This document shows, one piece after another, positions 35,765-44,358 of a DNA stretch of 64,000 nucleotides. Each line of letters opens with the position of its first letter. Position 1 is the first letter of the stretch. Origin of the DNA: CAWKGC01 sp963849005 (GTDB lineage: Bacteria > Pseudomonadota > Gammaproteobacteria > Burkholderiales > Usitatibacteraceae). Location: NCBI GenBank assembly GCA_963849005.1, contig CAWKGC010000003.1, forward strand, positions 37,283 to 101,282, written 5' to 3'. The notes under the pieces were generated by a model. The model was not told the DNA's origin. It worked only from the letters and a program-made list of their open reading frames with translations, and made no database searches. A program made the position numbers and the translations under genes.

Positions 35765-35793
35765 CTGTAACGTATCCGTCACACCGCTGTCGT
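35765..35793 (+). promoter_or_regulatory. Candidate Pho box upstream of phoB
   Basis: Three heptamers related to the PhoB half-site CTGTCAT occur at exact 11-bp spacing: CTGTAAC at 35765, CCGTCAC at 35776 and CTGTCGT at 35787. The 7+4 bp arrangement is the defining layout of PhoB-bound Pho boxes. The site lies 36 nt before the phoB start codon, so it could mediate positive autoregulation under phosphate starvation. Confidence 0.7.
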
Positions 35794-35828
35794 AACATCA
35801 CGGACTCCACTGGAAATCGGTACCAGCC

Positions 35829-36515
35829 ATGCAGGCCAACATCCTCGTCGTCGAAGATGAAAGCGCGATCCAGGAACTGATCGCCATCAACCTGGAGCAG
35901 TCCGGCCAGCGGGCGTCCCGCGCCGGCAGCGCCGAGCAGGCGATGGAGATGATCCAGCTCGAGCTGCCGGACCTGATCCTGCTCGACTGGATGTTGCCCG
36001 GCGTAAGCGGCATCGAGTTCGCGCGCAAGCTGCGCGGCGAGTCGCGCACGCGCAAGGTGCCCATCATCATGCTCACCGCGCGCGGCGAAGAGGAAGACAA
36101 GCTGCGCGGGCTGGAGACCGGCGCCGACGACTACATCACGAAACCCTTCTCGGTGCGCGAGCTGCAGGCGCGCATCAAGGCGGTGCTGCGCCGCCGCGCG
36201 CCCGAGATCACCGACGACGTGATCGAGTACCACGGCCTGAAGCTCGACCCGGCCTCGCACCGCATCACCGGCAAGGGCAAGGACCTGCAGATGGGGCCGA
36301 CGGAATTCCGGTTGCTGCATTTCTTCCTCAGCCACGCCGAGCGCGTCTATTCGCGCACGCAACTGCTCGACCACGTCTGGGGCGACCACGTGTTCATCGA
36401 GGAACGCACGGTGGACGTGCACATCCGCCGGCTGCGCGCGGCGCTCACCAAGAGCGGTCACCAGACCTTCATCCAGACGATCCGCGGCAGCGGCTACCGT
36501 TTCTCGCGCGCCTGA
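35829..36515 (+). CDS. phoB: Phosphate regulon response regulator PhoB
   Basis: PhoB is the DNA-binding response regulator that activates phosphate-starvation genes. The 228-residue protein has a receiver domain (residues 1-120) with the phosphoacceptor Asp53 in LILLDWMLPG and Lys105 in ITKPFS. An OmpR/PhoB winged helix follows at about 130-228, containing PTEFRLLHFFLSHAERVYSR and RTVDVHIRRLRAAL. A Pho box lies upstream, and the sensor kinase gene phoR follows on the same strand. Sequence and context agree. Confidence 0.96.
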   Translation: MQANILVVEDESAIQELIAINLEQSGQRASRAGSAEQAMEMIQLELPDLILLDWMLPGVSGIEFARKLRGESRTRKVPIIMLTARGEEEDKLRGLETGADDYITKPFSVRELQARIKAVLRRRAPEITDDVIEYHGLKLDPASHRITGKGKDLQMGPTEFRLLHFFLSHAERVYSRTQLLDHVWGDHVFIEERTVDVHIRRLRAALTKSGHQTFIQTIRGSGYRFSRA

Positions 36516-36580
36516 GGCGCGGCCCGCCCGCTCCGGGCGTGAGATAATTTCTGCACACCCCCCTTCCCCGGAACGCCCAC

Positions 36581-37928
36581 GTGCGTGACTGGCTCGGCCG
36601 CGTCATCCAGATCCTGCTGCTCGCGGGTCTTCCTTCCCTGCTGGCCGGGTTCGCATGGAACGCCGCCGCCGGCTTCGGGTTGTTCTCCGCGGTCCTGCTG
36701 CTGCTCCTCACCACCCAGTTCCGTTACCAGGCCGCGCTTATGCGCTGGCTGGCGCACCCCGACCTCGAGCATGTCCCGAACGCCACCGGGGCCTGGGAGG
36801 ACGTGTTCTCCAAGCTCTACCGCATGGTCAAGCGCGACAAGCAGCAGCAGCAGGCACTGACCGACGCGCTCCTGCGCTTCCGCGAGGCCGGCGAGGCAAT
36901 GCCCGACGGCGTCACCGTGCTCGACGAGGACGACCACATCGAGTGGCTGAACCCGATGTCGGAGCGGCACTTCGGCATCGACCCTCAAGCACGACCGCCG
37001 GCAGGCGATCACCAACCTGTTGCGCCAGCCCAGCTTCGTCGAGTACCTCGCCGCGCAGAACTACAGCGAGCCGCTGACCCTGAAGGTATCGGCGAGCCCG
37101 ACGCGTGCTCGTCGATCCAGCTCGTGCCCTACGGCGAAAGCAAAAGCTGCTGCTCTCGCGCGACATCACGCGCTGGGAACGCATCGAGACCATGCGCCGC
37201 GACTTCATCGCCAACGTCTCGCACGAGCTGCGCACGCCGCTCACCGTGATGAAGGGCTTCTCGAAACGCTGATCGACAACCCCGCCGCGGAGCCGAAGCT
37301 GCCGGCGCGCTCGCTCGACTGATGAGGAACAGGCCGGAGCGCATGCAGCGCCTCGTCGAGGACCTGCTCATGCTTTCGCGGCTGGAGGATACCCAGCAAC
37401 CCGTTGCGCGAGGACCGGTCGACGTCCCGGCGCTGGTGCAGTCGCTGCTCGGTGGATGCCGAGCGCCTGAGCCGCGGCCAGCACCGCCTCGAAGTCGACG
37501 GTGGCTGACGCCCGTGGCTGCCCGGGAACCGGGAGGAACTGCGCGGCGCGTTCTCCAACCTGGTCTCGAATGCCGTCCGCTACACGCCCGCCGGCGGCGA
37601 GGTGCGCATCCGGTGGGAAGTGGCCGATGGCCAGCCGGCGTTCCGCGTGAAGGACAACGGCGAAGGCATCGAGCCCGAGCACATTCCCCGCCTGACCGAG
37701 CGCTTCTACCGCGTCGACCGCAGCCGCTCGCGCGCCACCGGCGGCACGGGGCTCGGGCTCGCGATCGTCAAGCACGTGGTGCAGCGCCACCAGGCGAGGC
37801 TCGAGATCGAGAGCGAGCCCGGCAGCGGCAGCACCTTCTCGGTGGTCTTCCCCGCGATACGGCTCGCCGCCGCGGAGCGATCCCCCGGGACAGGCGCGAA
37901 ACAGGCAGCCGACGCGCAGGCCGCCTGA
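36581..37928 (+). CDS. phoR: Phosphate regulon sensor kinase PhoR (many frameshifts)
   Basis: This locus matches PhoR, the membrane histidine kinase that phosphorylates PhoB. Pieces in successive frames give an N-terminal hydrophobic segment (LLAGLPSLLAGFAWNAAAGF), a PAS-type region (MPDGVTVLDEDDHIEWLNPM), the H box FIANVSHELRTPLTVMKGF with the phosphoacceptor His, a linker ending VEDLLMLSRLEDTQQPV, and the ATPase (NLVSNAVRYTP, DNGEGIEPEHIPRLTERFYR, GGTGLGLAIVKHVVQRHQ). At least six single-base insertions and deletions are needed. It starts at a GTG 65 nt after phoB. Because essential-looking motifs are intact, sequence error is more likely than pseudogenisation, but this is the most damaged gene in the window. 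Confidence 0.85.
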
Positions 37929-37973
37929 GCCCGCGAAAGCGCGTCCGGCACGCAGGTGGGCTAGAATTTGCCC

Positions 37974-38366
37974 ATGGTCGGCATCCTCATTGTTTCCCAC
38001 GGCGCATTCGGCGAAAGCCTGATCCACTGCGCCAGCCACGTGCTCGGCAAGCGCCCCCTTTACGTCCGCCAGCTCGGCGTCACCGTGCACGACGACCCCG
38101 ACGAGATCCTGCCGGTGGCCGAGGACCTGATCCGCTTCCTCGACCAGGGCAAGGGCGTGCTGGTGTTCACCGATATCTTCGGCGCCACGCCGGCCAACAT
38201 CGCCAACCGCCTGCTGGTACCCGGCAAGGTGGAGGGCATCTCGGGAGTGAACCTGCCGATGCTGATCCGCGCGCTCACCTACCGCACTGAACCGCTCGAG
38301 ACAGTGATCCAGAAAGCGCTCTCCGGCGGAACCGAAGGCGTGATGCGCATGCCGGCGAAGGCCTGA
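37974..38366 (+). CDS. PTS EIIA component of the mannose/fructose class
   Basis: This 130-residue protein is an EIIA-Man domain with phosphoacceptor His9 in LIVSHGAFGESL and the segment VFTDIFGATPANIANRLL. No EIIB, EIIC or EIID is in the window, so with HPr and EI it forms an incomplete PTS likely to regulate rather than transport. TAGAAT at 37962-37967 leaves only 6 nt before ATG 37974, and no ribosome binding site is in position, so the mRNA may be leaderless. A TTG at 37968 is an unlikely alternative. Confidence 0.9.
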   Translation: MVGILIVSHGAFGESLIHCASHVLGKRPLYVRQLGVTVHDDPDEILPVAEDLIRFLDQGKGVLVFTDIFGATPANIANRLLVPGKVEGISGVNLPMLIRALTYRTEPLETVIQKALSGGTEGVMRMPAKA

Positions 38367-38372
38367 CCGACC

Positions 38373-38642
38373 ATGCAAAAGCAGACCGTGGCCATCTCCA
38401 ACAAGCTCGGCCTGCACGCCCGCGCATCCGCCAAGCTCACCCAGGCCGCCTCGAAGTTCCAGTGCGGCGTCTTCCTTTCCCGCAACGGCCGGCGCGTGAA
38501 CGCCAAGAGCATCATGGGCGTGATGATGCTCGCCGCCGCCAAGGGCGCCACCGTGGACATCGAGACCGACGGCGCGGACGAGGAAGCGGCGATGACGACG
38601 CTGGTCGCGCTGATAAACGACAAGTTCGGCGAAGGCGAATGA
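38373..38642 (+). CDS. ptsH: Phosphocarrier protein HPr
   Basis: HPr carries phosphate from Enzyme I to EIIA proteins. The 89-residue protein has the active-site motif GLHARASAKL with His15, and the regulatory motif NAKSIMGVMML with Ser46, which is a target of HprK in many proteobacteria. It starts 6 nt after the EIIA stop and overlaps ptsI by 4 nt (ATGA), so the three PTS genes are one operon. No HprK gene is in the window. Confidence 0.97.
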   Translation: MQKQTVAISNKLGLHARASAKLTQAASKFQCGVFLSRNGRRVNAKSIMGVMMLAAAKGATVDIETDGADEEAAMTTLVALINDKFGEGE

Positions 38643-40377
38643 GCAGCAACGTCTCGTTCACCATGCACGGCATCGGCGTGTCGGGCGGCATCGCCATCGG
38701 CCACGTCCACCTCTTCTCCAGCATGGCGACCGAGGTGGACCACTACGACGTCGGCGGCGCCGACGTCGCCAGGGAACTGCGCCGCTACGACCGCGCGGTG
38801 AAACAGGTGAAGGACGAGTTGGGACACCTCGCCGACAGCGTGAAGCACAGCGCGGCCTCGGAACTCGCCGCCTTCGTCAACGTCCACCGCATGCTGCTCG
38901 AGGACTCGAGCTTCGCCGACGCGCCGCGCGCCATCATCCGCGAGCAGAAGTGCAACGCGGAATGGGCGCTGAAGACGCAGATGGACGAGCTGGTCGCGCA
39001 GTTCGAGGACGTCGAGGACGAGTACCTGCGCGAGCGCGCCAGACGACGTGCGCCAGGTCGTCGAGCGCGTGCTCAAGGCGATGGCCGGCACGCAGCGCAA
39101 GATCCCGGTGAAGCCGCTGCGCGACGAAAGCATGATCCTGGTCGCGCGCGACCTCTCGCCCGCGGACATGATCCTGTTCCGCGAGCACCCGTTCGCCGGC
39201 TTCGTCACCGACCTGGGCGGCGCCACCTCGCACACGGCGATCGTCGCGAGGAGCCTGAACATCCCGGCGATCGTCGCGATGCACCACTCGCGCACCGTGA
39301 TCCACGAGGACGAGCTGGTCATCATCGACGGCACGCAGGGCGTGCTGATCGTCAATCCCGACAAGCACGTGCTGGCCGAGTACCGGCTGAAGCAGAACCA
39401 GATCAAGATCGAGCGGGAGAAGCTCAAGCGGCTGAAGAACGCGCCCGCCGCCACGCTCGACGGCACCGCCATCCAGCTGCATGCCAACATCGAGCTGCCC
39501 TCCGACATCGACCAGGTGAAGGCGAGCGGGGCCAACGGGCGTGGGGCTGTTCCGCAGCGAGTTCCTGTTCATGAACCGCCGCGACCTGCCGGGCGAGGAC
39601 GAGCAGTACGAGGCCTACCGCGACGTGATCGAGGGCCTGAAGGGGCTGCCCGTCACCATCCGCACGCTCGACGTCGGCGGCGACAAGAACATCGACGGGC
39701 AGGAGTACATCGCCATCAACCCCGCGCTGGGCCTGCGCGCGATCCGCTACTGCCTCGCCGAGCCGCAGGTGTTCAACACCCAGCTGCGCGCGATCCTGCG
39801 GGCGTCGCGCCACGGCAAGGCGATGATCCTGATCCCGATGCTCTCCTCCTTCGACGAGCTGAACCAGGCGCTCGCGGCGGTGAAGGAGGCGAAGCAGCAA
39901 CTGCGCGACGAGAAGATCAAGTTCGACGAGTACGTACCGATGGGCGGCATGATCGAGGTGCCGGCGGCGGCGATCGCGCTGCCGATGTTCATCCGCAAGC
40001 TCGACTTCATATCGATCGGCACCAACGACCTCATCCAGTACACGCTCGCCATCGACCGCGCCGACGATGCCGTGGCCCACCTCTACAACCCGCTTCACCC
40101 GGCCGTGCTTTCGCTGATCGCCAGCGTGATCCGCACCGCGCACGCGCACGAGAAGCCGGTGGCGGTGTGCGGCGAAATGGCCGGCGAAGTCGAGCTGACG
40201 CGGCTGCTGCTGGGCCTGGGGCTGCGCCAGTTCTCGATGCACCCCGCGCACATCCTCGAAGTGAAGCAGCGCGTGCTGACCACGAGCCTGCCCGACATCG
40301 CCCCGGTGGTCGCGCGCATCATGCGCTCCGACGAGCCCGAGAAGGTCCTGCTCTACCTCGAGAAGCTCAACGCCTGA
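38639..40377 (+). CDS. ptsI: PTS Enzyme I (two frameshifts)
   Basis: Enzyme I (PtsI) transfers phosphate from phosphoenolpyruvate to HPr; repaired length is about 579 residues. The N-terminal domain begins GVSGGIAIGHVHLFSS. The phospho-His lies in DLGGATSHTAIVAR. The C-terminal PEP-binding domain has GRGAVP shifting to MGLFRSEFLFM, then ISIGTNDLIQYTLAIDRAD and VCGEMAGEVELTRLLLGLG. Frameshifts, both insertions, occur near 39040 and 39537. It overlaps ptsH. Since the PTS operon is intact otherwise and all motifs are retained, these look like sequencing errors. Confidence 0.94.
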
Positions 40378-40385
40378 GCCTCGCG

Positions 40386-40814
40386 ATGCACGAGATCCTG
40401 CCTCCCCGGAAGGAAGCCGAAGGCGTCAGCCGCCGCTGGTTCCAGGACGATTATTTCGACCTCTACATCTGGCAGGCCAAGGGGGGCGGGGTAAGCGCCT
40501 TCCAACTCTGTTACGACCGCCGCGCCAACGAACGGAGCCTGCGCTGGTCCCCCGCGACGGGGTTCGCGCACGACGGCGTCGACATCCCCGAGGACAAGCC
40601 GGGGCGCGCGATGTCCGCGCTGCTCGTGGTCGATGGCGTGTTCCCCGCCGAAATGGTCATCAAGCGCTTCACCGAGTCCGCGAAGAGCCTCCCGGCGCAA
40701 CTTCGCGAGGAGGTCGCCGCAAGGCTCGCGGAATTCGCCGGCGGCGCAAGGAAGAAGACCGCGAAACCGCCGAAGGCCACGCCTGCAACGAAGGCACCGC
40801 GCAAGCGCCGCTGA
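40386..40814 (+). CDS. Conserved hypothetical protein with basic C-terminal tail
   Basis: This 142-residue protein begins MHEILPPRKEAEGVSRRWFQ and has a compact domain (DYFDLYIWQAKGGGVSAFQL, NERSLRWSPATGFAHDGVD, VVDGVFPAEMVIKRFTESAK). A Lys/Arg-rich tail (AGGARKKTAKPPKATPATKA) follows and may bind nucleic acid or be disordered. No recognised domain is visible. It starts 8 nt after ptsI, so it may be the last gene of that operon, though it has no obvious PTS role. Codon usage and length suggest a real gene. Confidence 0.75.
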   Translation: MHEILPPRKEAEGVSRRWFQDDYFDLYIWQAKGGGVSAFQLCYDRRANERSLRWSPATGFAHDGVDIPEDKPGRAMSALLVVDGVFPAEMVIKRFTESAKSLPAQLREEVAARLAEFAGGARKKTAKPPKATPATKAPRKRR

Positions 40815-40864
40815 TTTCCTTGCTGCCGGCCTTTCGCGCGAAGGCCGCAGTTTGGAAAAGCATT

Positions 40865-40998
40865 GGAACCGCCGATGAACGCCGATGAACGCCGATCAAG
40901 ACAAGACTGGACTGCACTTGGACCAAGGTTTCGTGCTGGCAACCGTAGCCACCCACACAAGGGGTTTTATCGGCGTTCATCGGCGTTCATCGGCGGTT
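40865..40998. repeat. Palindromic dispersed repeat, copy 2
   Basis: Arms at 40865-40896 and 40969-40998 are inverted copies (30 matching positions) built from the 10-bp unit GCCGATGAAC. This is the same architecture as the element at 10127-10275, where the unit reads GCCGATGGAC. The two elements keep the same arm length but differ in the 72- to 85-nt interior, which is mostly dissimilar apart from a short shared TGCACTTGG. It occupies the gap between the hypothetical gene and the metX riboswitch. Confidence 0.8.
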
Positions 40999-41063
40999 AA
41001 TTCGCTTTCGGGTTTCCCGCAGGCTCCGTCGGCGGTCAATTCGCCTTTGAAAGGGAATGGAGT

Positions 41064-41132
41064 TAGAATTCAGGCATCGCGCCGATTTGACTCAGCTTGC
41101 GGGCGCTTAAACAAATACGGCTAAAGCGAGTG
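41064..41132 (+). promoter_or_regulatory. SAM-II riboswitch with its -10 promoter element, upstream of metX
   Basis: TAGAAT at 41064-41069 is a -10 element positioned for transcription to begin near 41077, exactly where the aptamer starts. From 41077 the sequence matches the SAM-II (metA-motif) class: TCGCGCCGATTT, then the pyrimidine-rich CTTGC segment, the pairing GGGCGC, and the conserved AAACAAAT...GGCTAAAG. GCGCC and GGCGC form the P1 stem and the 3' part closes the pseudoknot. Binding of S-adenosylmethionine would sequester downstream sequence and lower metX expression. A terminator follows. Confidence 0.82.
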
Positions 41133-41146
41133 GATGGTCCGAAGCA

Positions 41147-41184
41147 AACCCGACCCCGCTCACCAAAGCCGGTCGGGTTTTTTG
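41147..41184 (+). terminator. Intrinsic terminator between the SAM-II riboswitch and metX
   Basis: AACCCGACC pairs with GGTCGGGTT across a 15-nt loop, and a run of Ts follows directly. It lies 15 nt after the aptamer and 10 nt before the metX ATG. It may end the riboswitch transcript or act as the expression platform. SAM-II control is usually at translation, so a transcriptional terminator here is notable. Confidence 0.75.
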
Positions 41185-41194
41185 CTTTTCGGAA

Positions 41195-42418
41195 ATGACA
41201 ACGACAGACAACCGCTCGGTCGGCGCCGTCAGGGAACAACGCGCCGGCTTCCTCGAACCGCTGATCCTCAAGGCGGGCACCACGCTTTCGTCCTACGAGC
41301 TGGTGTACGAGACCTATGGCACGCTCAACGCCGGGCGCAGCAACGCGGTGCTGGTCTGCCATGCGCTGTCGGGCAGCCATCACGTCGCCGGATATTACGA
41401 GGGCGAGCCCGACAAGATCGGCTGGTGGGACAACCTGATCGGCCCCGGCAAGCCGCTCGACACCGACCGCTTCTTCGTCATCGGCGTGAACAACCTCGGC
41501 GGCTGCTACGGCTCGACCGGGCCGGCCTCGACCAACCGCGCCACCGGGCAGCCATATGGCGCGGGGTTCCCGCTGGTGACGGTCGAGGACTGGGTGTCGT
41601 CGCAGGCACGCCTGATGGACCGCCTCGGCATCCAGCGGCTGGCCGCGGTGCTCGGCGGCTCTCTCGGCGGCATGCAGGCGCTGCAGTGGGCGATGAGCTA
41701 TCCGGAGCGGATCGCGCACGCGGTGTGCGTGGCGGGAGCGGCCAAGCTCTCGGCGCAGAACATCGCTTTCAACGACGTCGCGCGCCAGGCGATCGTTTCC
41801 GACCCCGATTTCCACGGCGGCAACTTCTACGCGCAGAACGCGATCCCGGCGCGGGGGCTCAGGCTCGCGCGCATGCTCGGCCACATCACCTATCTCAGCG
41901 AGGACCTGCTGATGGAGAAGTTCGGCCGCGTCCTGAAGCACAGCGAGTACGGCTTCAACTACGAAGTGGAATTCGAGATTGAGTCGTACCTGCGCTACCA
42001 GGGCGACAAGTTCGCGGCGTTCTTCGACGCGAACACCTACCTGATCATGACCAAGGCGCTCGATTACTTCGACCCGGCGCGCGACCATGGCGGCAAGCTC
42101 TCGGCGGCGCTCGCCAACATCAAGGCGGGCGTCTTCCTCGCCTCCTTCAAGAGCGACTGGCGGTTCCCGCCGCAGCGCTCGCGCGAGATGGTGAAGGCGC
42201 TGGTCGATACCGACAAGCGCGTCACCTACGCAGAGATCGACGCGCCCAACGGCCACGACGCCTTCCTGCTGGACGACCCGCACTACCACGCGCTGATGGC
42301 GGCGTATTTCGACAACGTCGGCGACGAAGTCGACGCGCCGCGCCGCAAGATCCCCTACGTGCAATCCGCTTCCGCCACGGTGCTCGGCGAGATGCAGGGC
42401 TACGAGGGCAAGCGATGA
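41195..42418 (+). CDS. metX: Homoserine O-acyltransferase
   Basis: MetX activates homoserine with acetyl-CoA or succinyl-CoA in the first step of methionine synthesis. The 407-residue alpha/beta hydrolase begins with a typical YELVYETYGTLNAGRSNAVL and has the nucleophile elbow GGSLGGMQALQW at about residue 155. The acid is in SFKSDWRFPP and the catalytic His in NGHDAFLLD. Proteobacterial MetX proteins may use succinyl-CoA (MetXS), which this sequence alone does not decide. The ATG overlaps nothing upstream but lies behind the SAM-II riboswitch; metW follows with a 4-nt overlap (ATGA). Confidence 0.97.
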   Translation: MTTTDNRSVGAVREQRAGFLEPLILKAGTTLSSYELVYETYGTLNAGRSNAVLVCHALSGSHHVAGYYEGEPDKIGWWDNLIGPGKPLDTDRFFVIGVNNLGGCYGSTGPASTNRATGQPYGAGFPLVTVEDWVSSQARLMDRLGIQRLAAVLGGSLGGMQALQWAMSYPERIAHAVCVAGAAKLSAQNIAFNDVARQAIVSDPDFHGGNFYAQNAIPARGLRLARMLGHITYLSEDLLMEKFGRVLKHSEYGFNYEVEFEIESYLRYQGDKFAAFFDANTYLIMTKALDYFDPARDHGGKLSAALANIKAGVFLASFKSDWRFPPQRSREMVKALVDTDKRVTYAEIDAPNGHDAFLLDDPHYHALMAAYFDNVGDEVDAPRRKIPYVQSASATVLGEMQGYEGKR

Positions 42419-42999
42419 ACGCCCGCTTCGACTACGAGCTGATCGCAAGCTGGATCCCGCAGGGCGCGCGCGTGCTGGACCTGGGCTGCGGCGACGGCAC
42501 GCTGCTCGCGGGGCTGGCCGCCACGCACGGCGTCACCGGTTACGGCATCGAGATCGACGACGGCGGCGTGCTCGCGAGCGTGAAGAACGGCGTCAACGTG
42601 ATCCAGCTCGACCTCGAGACGGGGCTCTCGGGCTTCGAGGACGACGCCTTCGACTTCGTGATCCTCTCGCAGACGCTGCAGGCGATGCGCCGCTCCGACC
42701 TGATCCTCAAGGAGATGCTGCGCGTCGGCCGCGAAGGCATCGTCACCTTCCCCAACTTCGGCTACTGGCGCCACCGCCTCGACATCCTGCGCGGGCGCAT
42801 GCCGGTTTCCGAAAAGCTGCCCTACCAGTGGTACGACACGCCCAACATCCACCTGTGCACGGTGAAGGACTTCGAGGACCTGTGCGCGAAAGTGGGCGCG
42901 AAGATCCTCGACGAGCAGGTGCTGCACGAGGGCAGCATCGTCACCGTGATGCCGAACCTCTTCGGCAGCCTCGGCGTGTTCCGCTTCAAGCGCAGCTAG
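42415..42999 (+). CDS. metW: Methionine biosynthesis protein MetW
   Basis: MetW is a small SAM-binding methyltransferase-fold protein (194 residues) found beside metX in many proteobacteria, where it is needed for full homoserine acyltransferase activity. The motif VLDLGCGDGTLLAGLA matches the SAM-binding fold. FDFVILSQTLQAMRR and VTFPNFGYWRHRLDIL are MetW signatures, and LPYQWYDTPNIHLCTVKDFE follows. It overlaps metX by 4 nt, so both are in the SAM-II-controlled operon. Confidence 0.96.
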   Translation: MNARFDYELIASWIPQGARVLDLGCGDGTLLAGLAATHGVTGYGIEIDDGGVLASVKNGVNVIQLDLETGLSGFEDDAFDFVILSQTLQAMRRSDLILKEMLRVGREGIVTFPNFGYWRHRLDILRGRMPVSEKLPYQWYDTPNIHLCTVKDFEDLCAKVGAKILDEQVLHEGSIVTVMPNLFGSLGVFRFKRS

Positions 43000-43006
43000 C
43001 GGTTCG

Positions 43007-44170
43007 ATGGGCCCGGCGATCACCTTTCCCGCGCTGCAGTTCCTGCTGGCGCTGACGTGGACGGTGTACGTGATCTTCCTGCCGAAGCTCGCCGCCGAGG
43101 TGGGGCTGGCGAAGGACATCGTGCCGTGGCTGCTGCTCCTCGACCAGGCGATCTTCGCGGTGATGGACTGGCGGCTCGGCATGGCCGCCGACAGGATCGC
43201 GAAGGCCATGGGACGGCTCGGCAAGTGGATGGCGCTGGTGACGGCGGTGTCCTGCGCGGCATTCCTGCTGCTGCCGTTCGCGGCGATGACCGGATCCCCG
43301 TGGCTCCTCATTGCGCTGACGATTGTCTGGTCGGCAACCTCATCGGCATTGCGCGCGCCACCGCTGGTGCTGCTCGGCCGCTACACCGCCGCGCCCGAGC
43401 AACCGTGGGCAGCAGGATTGTTCCTCTTCGGGCTCGGCGTCGCGGGCGCCATCGCGCCCTTTCTCACCGCAGCGCTGCGCGACATCGACGCGCGATTGCC
43501 GTTCGCGATCTGCTCGCTGACCCTGGTTGCCACCACGCTCGCCATCGCGTCCGGGGAGCAACGCCAAATTGCCAGGGCGCCCGCGGAAAAGACCCCGGCG
43601 CCAGCGAGCGGCGTGCCGGTGGCTTTCCTCGCCGCGATCGTGCTGCTCGGCCTCGGTTTCCAGTTGCACTTCGCGGTGAACTCCGCGCCCAACTACCTGC
43701 GCTTCGCCAAGCCCGAAGAACTGGAAAGGCTGATGCCGGCGTTCTGGATCGGCTTCAATCTCCTGATCCTGCCGGCCTCGCTCCTCACCAAGCGCCATGG
43801 CGGGCCGTTCATGATGGCGACAGGCGCGCTTGTGGGCGCGGTTGCGGCCGTCGCCGTCGCGCAGGCCGGCACGCTCCGCTTCCTGGTGGCGGCGCAATTC
43901 GTCGCCGGCGCCGCGTGGGGCTGCGTGATGATGAGCGCGCTTTCCGCCGCGCTCGCCATCGGCCGCACCGGGCGCGAGGGCTTCGTCACCGGGGCGCTGT
44001 GGTCCCTGCTCGCGGTGGCGACGTTCACGCGCATCGCCATCGTCATCGCGCAATTGCCGCAACAGCCCGACTTCAAGCCTTTGCTGGCGTGGGCGCCGGC
44101 CGCGCTGTGGCTCGCCGCCGGATCGCTGGTCGCCTGGAGCTCGCGCAGGGCCCGGACGGCGATAGCGTAA
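43007..44170 (+). CDS. Major facilitator superfamily transporter
   Basis: This 387-residue inner-membrane protein has about twelve hydrophobic helices. It begins ITFPALQFLLALTWTVYVIF, with further helices such as IVWSATSSALRAPPLVLLGR and ends in AALWLAAGSLVAWSS. Charged loops (ADRIAKAMGRLGKW) match the MFS pattern. It lies 7 nt after metW and may share its transcript, but no methionine-specific hallmark is visible, so substrate is unknown. Helix count is from hydrophobicity by eye. Confidence 0.85.
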   Translation: MGPAITFPALQFLLALTWTVYVIFLPKLAAEVGLAKDIVPWLLLLDQAIFAVMDWRLGMAADRIAKAMGRLGKWMALVTAVSCAAFLLLPFAAMTGSPWLLIALTIVWSATSSALRAPPLVLLGRYTAAPEQPWAAGLFLFGLGVAGAIAPFLTAALRDIDARLPFAICSLTLVATTLAIASGEQRQIARAPAEKTPAPASGVPVAFLAAIVLLGLGFQLHFAVNSAPNYLRFAKPEELERLMPAFWIGFNLLILPASLLTKRHGGPFMMATGALVGAVAAVAVAQAGTLRFLVAAQFVAGAAWGCVMMSALSAALAIGRTGREGFVTGALWSLLAVATFTRIAIVIAQLPQQPDFKPLLAWAPAALWLAAGSLVAWSSRRARTAIA

Positions 44171-44218
44171 AATTGCCCCAGGACATCCGAAACATTCGAA
44201 GCACAACGGAGAATCGCC

Positions 44219-44317
44219 ATGGGCAAGAAACTACCAAGCAAGGGCAAGCCGCCGAACACCGACTGGACCGACCGCACCAAGAGGAAGGCGAAGAAGGACA
44301 AGAAGAAGGCCGCCTGA
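44219..44317 (+). CDS. Small very basic protein (32 residues)
   Basis: An ATG at 44219 opens a 32-residue frame. It starts MGKKLPSKGKPPNTDWTDRT and ends in a lysine/arginine-rich run (KAKKDKKKAA). GGAGA lies 7 nt upstream, and a stop follows cleanly. The composition is typical of a small nucleic-acid-binding or ribosome-associated protein and not of random sequence. It has no known family that I recognise. It sits 48 nt after the MFS gene. Confidence 0.6.
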   Translation: MGKKLPSKGKPPNTDWTDRTKRKAKKDKKKAA

Positions 44318-44358
44318 GGAATTGCCCGCGGGCCATTTGGCGAGAAGGATTCAGCCAG

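Noticed and set aside
33673..35880. 735-codon plus-strand frame opposite the TIR protein
   Set aside because: It is antisense to a protein with a recognisable TIR domain, membrane helix and helical repeats.
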